Source of the DNA: Flavobacteriales bacterium | GTDB lineage: Bacteria > Bacteroidota > Bacteroidia > Flavobacteriales_D > Sanyastnellaceae | NCBI GenBank assembly: GCA_947457325.1 | Contig: CANGVU010000119.1 | Location: 1 to 5,250, forward strand | Direction of reading: 5' to 3' | Length of the DNA stretch: 5,250 bases | Shown: positions 1-5,250 of the stretch, in pieces | Layout of the letters: every line of letters starts with the position of its first letter | Numbering within the stretch: position 1 is the stretch's first letter | Made by a program: the position numbers and the translations under genes | Notes under the pieces: model-generated | The model's database searches: none | Told to the model about the DNA's origin: nothing | Seen by the model: the letters and a program-made list of their open reading frames with translations, nothing else

Positions 1-205
1 GAGTGATGTTCTGAACATCTAAATACGTCTTAGATTTTACTTCCCCTGCTAACACAACTTGACCAGTGGTTACCAAAGTTTCACAAGCAACCTTTGAGTC
101 TGCGTCAAATGCTAGAAAGTGATCAATCAGTGCATCCGAAATTTGGTCGGCCACTTTATCTGGATGTCCTTCTGAAACGGACTCTGATGTAAAGAAATAT
201 GACAT
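1..205 (-). CDS. metK: S-adenosylmethionine synthetase, N-terminal part (cut by window edge)
   Basis: MetK makes S-adenosylmethionine from methionine and ATP in the cytoplasm, releasing phosphate and pyrophosphate. Only the first 68 codons lie in the window; the gene continues past the left edge (the family is usually about 380-420 residues). The translation begins [17 protein letters not shown]. The SEGHPDK motif at residues 11-17 is the family's N-terminal ATP-binding signature; its His14 corresponds to the conserved active-site histidine and Asp16 to the magnesium ligand. It is followed by [10 protein letters not shown] (19-28) and [14 protein letters not shown] (42-55), both diagnostic of MetK. 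The ATG at 205-203 is chosen because the family normally starts a few residues before the [13 protein letters not shown] block. No Shine-Dalgarno is visible; the bases before the ATG are A/T-rich, as is usual in Bacteroidota. The lipid kinase gene ends 30 nt upstream on the same strand. Identification is secure; only the missing C-terminal part is unknown. Confidence 0.97.
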   Translation of the reverse strand, partial: MSYFFTSESVSEGHPDKVADQISDALIDHFLAFDADSKVACETLVTTGQVVLAGEVKSKTYLDVQNIT

Positions 206-226
206 TTTAATTTGGTTTAATATGTA

Positions 227-234
227 CAAATATA
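227..234 (-). promoter_or_regulatory. Candidate -7 promoter box for metK
   Basis: Read on the minus strand this is TATATTTG, an exact match to the Bacteroidota -7 consensus TAnnTTTG. It ends 21 nt before the metK ATG, which would give a short leader of roughly 15 nt. It lies in the 30-nt gap after the lipid kinase stop codon. The weak point is the -33 element: the nearest TTTTG upstream (266-270) is about 31 nt away, longer than the usual spacer of about 19-21 nt. The call rests on the -7 match and its position alone. Confidence 0.4.
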
Positions 235-235
235 A

Positions 236-1147
236 CTAAGGAACTGATGTAATTGTTTTTGGAATCAAAATATTGACACCTCCTTCAATCAAATCTATGC
301 TCAACGGAGTAAAACCGATAAACTCTCCATCACAATCAATTGGCCAACCCTCAGAAAGCAGCGCCAATGATTGAGACCTTCGATAACTTACAGCACGATG
401 TTTCATGCGCTTACCGCCTCTCAAAAATGGCAACTGACCAATGTAATCCAGCAAAGAAATATCTTGCACCATAACGACATTAAGAAGCCCGTCATTTAGT
501 TGTGCTTCTGGATCAATGCATAAGCCACTCCCGAACCAAGAAGCATTGCTTGCCGCCAACATGAATAAATTTTGAGAAAACTCATGACCATCATCAAATC
601 TAAGGATCATTTTCTTTGACCTAAAAGACAAAAAACTTTTAACGATATTTTTCTGATAGGTTAAAAAAGAACCCATCCACCGGCTATCACGTGCCATTCT
701 CTGCACTACCTCACCGCCTATACCAATATCGGAAACATTGATACCATATCTCAAACTCGTAACAGACTTTAATCGCATTACATCACTCCTTAAAGTGTAA
801 CCAGTTTCAAGAGCCTCTTTCAACTCATCCCAACTTCCCTTTATTTTCAATGATTTCACAAAATCATTCCCAGTGCCCATAGATAATATTGCCAGAGTTA
901 CTTTAGAATCGGCCAGCATAATCCCATTCACACATTCATTCAAAGTCCCATCACCTCCACAAGCAATGACGGTATCGAACATAGCCTTTTCCAAATTTGA
1001 TTTTACCAACTCAATGGCATGGCCCGAGTATTCAGTATACACGACTAGAACTGACCATTGTGTTTGATTGGCCATATGTTGCCTGATCCTTTTCCACCTC
1101 CGAGAATTCTTTAATCTGCCATGAACAACAAAGAGCAGTCGTTTCAT
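236..1147 (-). CDS. Diacylglycerol kinase family lipid kinase (YegS/DgkB-like)
   Basis: This is a 303-residue soluble protein of the DAGK catalytic-domain (YegS/BmrU/LCB5) family, which phosphorylates a lipid hydroxyl with ATP at the inner face of the membrane. The exact lipid substrate (diacylglycerol, a sphingoid-type base or another lipid) cannot be read from sequence. The nucleotide-binding motif GGDGTLNECVNGI is at residues 64-76, followed by GTGNDFVKSL at 91-100. A second-domain signature ending in DPEAQLNDGLLNVV is at about 212-225, and the C-terminal DCDGEFIG is at 271-278, where the family has its conserved DGE near the active site. Length is typical (about 290-330). The N-terminal strand LLFVVHG is followed by RLKNSRRWK, where many relatives carry an NPxSG-like turn; this is a departure but the rest of the domain is intact. 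The ATG at 1147-1145 overlaps the TGA of the upstream hexosaminidase gene (ATGA, 4 nt), which suggests translational coupling and supports this start. Family assignment is firm; substrate is open. Confidence 0.92.
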   Translation of the reverse strand: MKRLLFVVHGRLKNSRRWKRIRQHMANQTQWSVLVVYTEYSGHAIELVKSNLEKAMFDTVIACGGDGTLNECVNGIMLADSKVTLAILSMGTGNDFVKSLKIKGSWDELKEALETGYTLRSDVMRLKSVTSLRYGINVSDIGIGGEVVQRMARDSRWMGSFLTYQKNIVKSFLSFRSKKMILRFDDGHEFSQNLFMLAASNASWFGSGLCIDPEAQLNDGLLNVVMVQDISLLDYIGQLPFLRGGKRMKHRAVSYRRSQSLALLSEGWPIDCDGEFIGFTPLSIDLIEGGVNILIPKTITSVP

Positions 1148-3402
1148 CGAACAACAATTTCATCTATGAATAACCAACTGGGCTCTCCGGGAGCGTCATG
1201 CCAATCAGGGCATTTTCCAATTGAGTGTGCTTGAACCTTTACGTATCTGCACATGAAAGAATCATAGGCTGTTTTATCCGCTGCCAAAACTTTTGAGGTC
1301 ACAGCAAACTCGCCTGACTGCTCAGCGGCGGTTCGCTGACCAACTAGATCCTTCGACAGCAATTGCCAATTGTTACCATCAGCAGATACAAAATAAGACA
1401 CATCCTCTGGCCTAAAAATCCAAGCATTGGCATAATGAAACCAACGTGTGCTGATTTCCGAAACACTCTCTATTTTTCCTAGATCGATTACCATCTCCAT
1501 ATCTTTTCCTTGGATCGCTTGCCAGTTTCCATCTCGGAAGTTATCTCCACCCAAACATCCATTAACCAGGCCATTTGCCCCTCCACCCAAATAAGCATTA
1601 CTGGGAGTATAATTCAAAGTGATGTCTTTACCCAATGCCAAGTGATTGGCAAAAATCCGAGTCTGCCACTTGACTTGATCACTTCCGCTATTCTTCATAC
1701 CCACCTGAAGGTTGATTTTAGCATTTCGCTTGATGGGAATTGGACCTCTAACATTTACAATATCCTCCACCGCTTCAATGGATTCACTTTGAAAATGGGT
1801 TGTTGTATAAAACAACTCCATATCCTTCTGTTGCTGTTGAATAGTCACCCACAATTTATCATTTTCAATCGCCGTGTGAAATTGAATGGGCGTGGAAATG
1901 AAACCATACTTCACCTTTCTCTTATCCAGGAGTTGAAAAGACCTTTTTAGCCTCCCTTCGAATTCTAGATAATCTCTTTTTGCAGGATAACTCCAAAGGA
2001 CCTCAGACAATGCAATCAATCTTGGAAAAATCTTACTTGTGACTTCATTCTCCGGCGCACGTTCAGTCCACATGTTTCCTTCTGCGCCTAAAATCAGGTG
2101 GTGCTTATCAGCAGACAACTCACTAGGAATTGGATCAAACTCATACACTTTCTTGGTGTCGATTCCATCCAAACCATAATCCAAATAGCAATGACTCGTA
2201 GGGGACATCACAACTGCGTGATTGTGCTGAGCCGCCATCAATCCGCCTTGCATACCTCTCCATGATTGAATAACAGCTCCCGAAGGAATACCTCCTTCAA
2301 GGATTTCATCCCAACCGATAATGTCCTTTCCTTTTGCTTTTAAGTGTTGGGCAACCTCCTCAATCATCCAGGTTTGTAACTCCGCCTCATTCTTTAAATG
2401 TTCATCCTTAATTCTCCTTTGACATTTAGAACAATTTTCCCATCTCACTTTGGGAGCTTCGTCACCTCCAATATGAATGTATGGAGCTGGAAAAAGCGAG
2501 ACCACTTCATCTAAAACATCTTTGATAAACTGCATTGTTTCATTGCTTCCTGCGCAATAGATGTCTTTAAAAACACCCCACTCTGTCTCCACTGGAATTT
2601 GCTTTCCCGTACAACTCAAATATGGATACGCAGCTATTGCAGCCACGCTATGTCCAGGCAACTCAATTTCCGGAATCACCATTATATGCAGGTTGTTGGC
2701 ATACTCAACAATTTCTTTTATTTGTTCTTGACTATAGAATCCTCCATAGTTCTGGCCATTTACATTTCGAAATGCTCCTGTATTTGTCAGTTGGGGATAC
2801 TTCTTTATTTCTATGCGCCAACCCTGATCCTCTGTCAAATGCCAATGAAAAACATTCATTTTGTACAACGCCATTGTCATGAGTGTCTCTTTGATTTTCT
2901 CGACACTCATAAAATGCCTTCCACAATCCAGTAATAATCCCCTATGTTTAAAATGAGGAGAATCCTCTATAACCCAAGCGTCCAAGCTAAATGAGTCGTC
3001 CTCCTTACTTTTCTTCAAAGGAATCATCTGTACCAAAGTGAATACCCCATGAAGTATTCCTGCGGGTGTTGTGGACGATATCTGAACGCCTTTTTTATTT
3101 GCGTTTAAATGATAAGATTCATCTCCCAATATCGATGAATTTGTTTTTAATGCAATTCCATTGACATTATCTCTTCCATTCCATTCATGAATAATTGGGA
3201 GAAAATCTCTTTGTATTTTGATCTGTTCAGCCAAAATTATGGCTTCATTCATGAATTGTTTCTCAGTCCAAATACCCAATTGGCCATCCTCAACTTCAAA
3301 AAATTCTTTTATTGGAACATATGATTTAACTGGCTGTGGGATGATTTGGCCGAAGGTAAAAACATACAAAAAGCAAAAACAAACTAAAATACTATTCTTC
3401 AT
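1144..3402 (-). CDS. Secreted GH20 beta-N-acetylhexosaminidase
   Basis: This 752-residue exported enzyme of glycoside hydrolase family 20 removes terminal beta-linked GlcNAc or GalNAc from chito-oligosaccharides and glycans by substrate-assisted catalysis. Residues 1 to about 19 (MKNSILVCFCFLYVFTFGQ) form a signal peptide. Residues about 20-148 fit the GH20b N-terminal domain. The catalytic barrel spans about 151-472. It contains HRGLLLDCGRHF (153-164, substrate-binding Arg154), FHWHLTEDQGWR (185-196), PEIELPGH (244-251), HIGGDE (310-315, with the Asp314-Glu315 catalytic pair), a conserved GWDEILEGG (363-371), QSWRG (379-383) and GNMWTE (442-447). Residues about 598-690 look like a discoidin (F5/8 type C)-like carbohydrate-binding module (DGNWQAIQGKDMEMVIDLG at 624-642), and the protein ends in a typical WLFIDEIVV strand. 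No T9SS-type sorting tail is evident, so a periplasmic or outer-surface location is inferred. The frame stays open upstream to an ATG at 3483, but the ATG at 3402 is chosen because the signal peptide begins there. The gene overlaps the preceding one by 11 nt and the next by 4 nt. Confidence 0.95.
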   Translation of the reverse strand: MKNSILVCFCFLYVFTFGQIIPQPVKSYVPIKEFFEVEDGQLGIWTEKQFMNEAIILAEQIKIQRDFLPIIHEWNGRDNVNGIALKTNSSILGDESYHLNANKKGVQISSTTPAGILHGVFTLVQMIPLKKSKEDDSFSLDAWVIEDSPHFKHRGLLLDCGRHFMSVEKIKETLMTMALYKMNVFHWHLTEDQGWRIEIKKYPQLTNTGAFRNVNGQNYGGFYSQEQIKEIVEYANNLHIMVIPEIELPGHSVAAIAAYPYLSCTGKQIPVETEWGVFKDIYCAGSNETMQFIKDVLDEVVSLFPAPYIHIGGDEAPKVRWENCSKCQRRIKDEHLKNEAELQTWMIEEVAQHLKAKGKDIIGWDEILEGGIPSGAVIQSWRGMQGGLMAAQHNHAVVMSPTSHCYLDYGLDGIDTKKVYEFDPIPSELSADKHHLILGAEGNMWTERAPENEVTSKIFPRLIALSEVLWSYPAKRDYLEFEGRLKRSFQLLDKRKVKYGFISTPIQFHTAIENDKLWVTIQQQQKDMELFYTTTHFQSESIEAVEDIVNVRGPIPIKRNAKINLQVGMKNSGSDQVKWQTRIFANHLALGKDITLNYTPSNAYLGGGANGLVNGCLGGDNFRDGNWQAIQGKDMEMVIDLGKIESVSEISTRWFHYANAWIFRPEDVSYFVSADGNNWQLLSKDLVGQRTAAEQSGEFAVTSKVLAADKTAYDSFMCRYVKVQAHSIGKCPDWHDAPGEPSWLFIDEIVVR

Positions 3403-3742
3403 TCTTATAAAATTTTTGAAGTGGATCCTCACTTTGAAGTGGAATAAACGTCCCAAAAACCCCAAGGTATTTATATTTCCCATCTCCCAATGTAATGGAA
3501 TGAACAGTAAAAAAATAATACTCCCTGGTTACCATTAGCTTGGACAACGCCTGAAAGATAAAATCTTTTTGAATCTTCACCACGTCTATCATTACAGGAT
3601 CTTTGGAAAGTCCATCTGCGTGCTCATTAATTTTTTCTTGCGCAACTTGCAAAAACTTTCCTTCATCAGGCTTAGTGTAAAAAGCAGTAAGCAGCATCAG
3701 GATAAAAAAAACGATTGTCAACAGAGTGATTTTTTTCTTCAT
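3392..3742 (-). CDS. Small membrane-anchored or exported DUF4359-like protein
   Basis: This 116-residue protein has no assigned function. Lys-rich residues 1-4 are followed by a hydrophobic segment at about 5-22 (ITLLTIVFFILMLLTAFY), which is either a membrane anchor or an uncleaved or poorly cleavable signal; the remainder would lie outside the cytoplasm. The C-terminal half carries VTREYYFFTVHSI (71-83) and GKYKYLGVFGTFIPL (88-102). The order 'R-x-Y-x-x-F-S/T' then 'KYLGxFGxFIPL' resembles my recollection of DUF4359 proteins, small envelope proteins of unknown role; this needs a profile search. No catalytic motif or cysteine is present. The ATG at 3742-3740 overlaps the rsmE TGA by 4 nt (ATGA), and the stop lies 11 nt inside the hexosaminidase gene, so it is probably co-translated with both. 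The overlaps and the clean membrane segment followed by a conserved-looking domain argue that it is a real gene and not chance. Confidence 0.82.
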   Translation of the reverse strand: MKKKITLLTIVFFILMLLTAFYTKPDEGKFLQVAQEKINEHADGLSKDPVMIDVVKIQKDFIFQALSKLMVTREYYFFTVHSITLGDGKYKYLGVFGTFIPLQSEDPLQKFYKNEE

Positions 3743-4419
3743 AAGTAGTATTTTGAAACAACCAACAAACCCGCAGTCTCCGTTCTCAATCTGGCGTCCC
3801 CCAGAGAAATTTCCACACCTCCTAAATCCTTGATGTCTTGTATTTCTGTTGCATGGAAATCACCTTCTGGCCCAATTAAAACATGGGGATCTGAAACCTT
3901 TCGATCTCCCCAAAGGGCCTTATTACCTTCCTCACAATGGGCAATAAAAATGGATTTACCATTTAATGCTTGAATCATTTCTGGCCAACTCTGAAAAGCG
4001 TGGATTTCAGGTAACCAACTTCTCTGGCTCTGCTTCATAGCTGATAACGCAATCCGCTGTAGGCGTTCTATCGAGTACTTAACCTTTTCTGAATACTGGG
4101 TAACAATAATATTTAAACTAGCCAACCCCATCTCCGTTGCTTTCTCCAGCATCCATTCAATTCTGTCTGTTTGCTGCGTCATGGGTATATAAAGATGCAC
4201 GCCGCTCTCTTTTTGATCAAACGTAACATCGGATAATGAGACAATAGATGGCTGCTTTTCGTTCAAATGAAACTCAAAAAGCTGAGAAGATCCTAAACCA
4301 TCTAAAAGACAAATGGTTTCACCCGGCTTGATGCGCAGCGCTTTGATGTGGCGCCATTCTTCATCAGATAGGGAATTGGCACCCATTGCGATTAATTGAG
4401 GAGCATAAAAACAATGCAT
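3739..4419 (-). CDS. rsmE: 16S rRNA (uracil1498-N3)-methyltransferase RsmE
   Basis: RsmE is a cytoplasmic SPOUT-fold methyltransferase that uses SAM to methylate N3 of U1498 in 16S rRNA of the small subunit. The 226-residue length is close to the family norm (about 230-250). The N-terminal PUA-like part contains HIKALRIKPGE (24-34), matching the family's 'H..VLR.k.Ge' RNA-binding block. The SPOUT part has KATEMG (93-98, usual K.tElG), an SAMKQSQRSWLPEI block at 126-139 (usual 'EQs.R..vP.i'), the SAM-binding loop LIGPEGDF (181-188) and the C-terminal knot LGDARLRTETAG (206-217). All expected motifs are present, so it should be active. The ATG at 4419-4417 gives the usual short MHCFYAP start with no upstream extension needed. 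It is the first gene of a tightly packed minus-strand run: its TGA overlaps the next start by 4 nt. A gap of 63 bp separates it from the divergent hutI. Confidence 0.95.
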   Translation of the reverse strand: MHCFYAPQLIAMGANSLSDEEWRHIKALRIKPGETICLLDGLGSSQLFEFHLNEKQPSIVSLSDVTFDQKESGVHLYIPMTQQTDRIEWMLEKATEMGLASLNIIVTQYSEKVKYSIERLQRIALSAMKQSQRSWLPEIHAFQSWPEMIQALNGKSIFIAHCEEGNKALWGDRKVSDPHVLIGPEGDFHATEIQDIKDLGGVEISLGDARLRTETAGLLVVSKYYL

Positions 4420-4482
4420 GGCACAATTTACAAAACATCTGTATTGAATTGCTGAAATAACAAATTTGATGCATCTTGCGGC
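4420..4482. promoter_or_regulatory. Divergent intergenic region between rsmE and hutI
   Basis: This 63-bp A/T-rich gap must carry the start signals for both divergent genes unless they lie within coding sequence. The best candidate is the perfect palindrome CAAATTTG at 4461-4468. On either strand it matches the Bacteroidota -7 consensus TAnnTTTG at all positions but the first. On the plus strand it ends 14 nt before the hutI ATG; a TTG at 4444-4446 is only 14 nt upstream, shorter than a normal spacer. On the minus strand the leader to rsmE would be about 41 nt with no clear -33 box. I see no operator, hairpin terminator or riboswitch here. Confidence 0.3.
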
Positions 4483-5250
4483 ATGCGTCTATTGATCAAA
4501 AACATACAAGAACTTTTTGGAACATTTGAAGACAATCCAGGAACGATAAAAGGACTTGAAATGAATAAATTCCCCAGCATCAACAATGCATGGCTCGCTG
4601 TGGAAGATGGGATCATTGTAGATTATGGAAGCATGTCCGATTGGCCTGGAATTACTGATTGGGCAGATTTAACCATCGTCGATGCTGACGGCAAAATGGT
4701 TATCCCTTGTTGGTGCGATTCACATACCCATACCGTTTTTGCCAAGGCTAGATCTCTTGAGTTTGAGGATAAAATCAACGGATTGAGCTATGAAGAAATT
4801 GCAATTAGAGGGGGTGGGATTCTAAATTCAGCACTTTCCATGTCATTGACAAGTGAAGACCAATTGTTCGAGGATGCTTTAGCCAGGGTGCATAAAATGA
4901 TGCACAACGGTACTGGCGCCCTCGAAATAAAAACAGGATATGGACTTGATGTTGAAAACGAACTGAAAATGTTACGCGTGATTCAGCGTGTAAAATCTTC
5001 AAGTCCGATTCCCATCAAATCTACCCTCATCATTGGACATGCCTTACCTGCCGATTACCATGGCCGCATGGATGATTACATTCAAATGCTTTTAGAACAA
5101 CTTCTTCCAAAAGCGCAAGAAATTGGTTTTGACTTCCTGGACATTTTCTGTGAACGAGATTATTTCCAAGTTTCTCATTTGGAGCAGTTGTTATTAAAGT
5201 CAAAAGAATTAAACAAACCTGCAAAAATACATGTCAATCAATTTTACAGC
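4483..5250 (+). CDS. hutI: Imidazolonepropionase, N-terminal part (cut by window edge)
   Basis: HutI hydrolyses 4-imidazolone-5-propanoate to N-formimino-L-glutamate, the third step of histidine degradation, in the cytoplasm. It is an amidohydrolase-superfamily metal enzyme. The window holds 256 codons of an expected 410 or so; the frame is open to the right edge. The metal-binding DSHTH motif is at 79-83 (His81, His83), followed by VFAKARSLEFEDK and SYEEIAIRGGGI (102-113), the HutI signature. LEIKTGYGLDVENELKMLRV (147-166) corresponds to the family block usually written 'vEvKSGYGLd.e.ElkmLrv'. IIGHALP (183-189) matches the substrate-binding histidine region, and IHVNQF (249-254) supplies the next metal histidine, His250. 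Many characterised HutI proteins have an acidic residue three positions after this histidine where this one has Gln253. The ATG at 4483 is the first available after an in-frame TGA at 4453-4455 and gives the normal MRLLIKNI start; the next in-frame ATG (4561) would lose the first strand. No other hut gene is visible in the window. Confidence 0.94.
   Translation, partial: MRLLIKNIQELFGTFEDNPGTIKGLEMNKFPSINNAWLAVEDGIIVDYGSMSDWPGITDWADLTIVDADGKMVIPCWCDSHTHTVFAKARSLEFEDKINGLSYEEIAIRGGGILNSALSMSLTSEDQLFEDALARVHKMMHNGTGALEIKTGYGLDVENELKMLRVIQRVKSSSPIPIKSTLIIGHALPADYHGRMDDYIQMLLEQLLPKAQEIGFDFLDIFCERDYFQVSHLEQLLLKSKELNKPAKIHVNQFYS

Noticed and set aside
873..1067. Plus-strand open frame of 64 codons inside the lipid kinase gene
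   Set aside because: It is antisense to the conserved nucleotide-binding region of the kinase and has no features of its own.
1510..1950. Plus-strand open frame of 146 codons
   Set aside because: It lies wholly antisense to the C-terminal half of the GH20 gene, its translation shows no recognisable domain, and the minus-strand frame has clear family motifs.
2599..2934. Overlapping plus- and minus-strand open frames inside the GH20 catalytic domain
   Set aside because: The opposite frame encodes conserved GH20 barrel motifs here; these alternatives have no motifs and are expected by chance opposite a long gene.
3379..3402. Lipoprotein signal for the hexosaminidase, because of Cys8 and Cys10
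   Set aside because: The cysteines lie inside the hydrophobic core, too early and without a proper lipobox before them; a standard signal peptide ending near residue 19 fits better.
3218..3538. Plus-strand open frame of 106 codons spanning the GH20 start and the small gene
   Set aside because: It is antisense to two supported genes, crosses their junction, and has no recognisable domain.
4428..5224. Several short minus-strand open frames (4428-4616, 4805-5002, 5030-5224)
   Set aside because: All are antisense to hutI or its upstream gap, with no motifs; hutI on the plus strand accounts for the region.

Overview
The window looks like ordinary chromosomal DNA from a member of the Bacteroidota, possibly a Cytophagales or Flavobacteriia-like lineage; I cannot place it more precisely. 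The evidence is AT-leaning base composition, start codons preceded by A/T-rich sequence with no Shine-Dalgarno motif, a TAnnTTTG-type -7 box ahead of metK, and a GH20 hexosaminidase with the C-terminal architecture common in this phylum.

Layout: from about 4419 down to 1, five genes run on the minus strand. In transcription order they are rsmE (16S rRNA m3U1498 methyltransferase), a small membrane-anchored DUF4359-like protein, a secreted GH20 beta-N-acetylhexosaminidase, a diacylglycerol-kinase-family lipid kinase, and the first 68 codons of metK (S-adenosylmethionine synthetase), which leaves the window at its left edge. The first four are translationally packed: they overlap by 4, 11 and 4 nt. 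metK follows after a 30-nt gap that holds a good -7 box, so it may also be transcribed separately. On the plus strand, divergent from rsmE across a 63-bp gap, are the first 256 codons of hutI (imidazolonepropionase, histidine degradation), which leaves the window at its right edge.

Functionally the minus-strand cluster is mixed: ribosome modification, glycan hydrolysis, lipid phosphorylation and methyl-donor synthesis. RsmE consumes the SAM that MetK makes, but there is no pathway logic linking all five, and the tight packing is more likely ordinary genome compaction. I saw no RNA genes, mobile elements, CRISPR arrays, long repeats or broken genes. I found no convincing new system. The points worth a second look are the corrected hexosaminidase start, two family-motif departures (the lipid kinase N-terminal loop and the HutI metal-site motif), and the small conserved hypothetical inside the tight operon.
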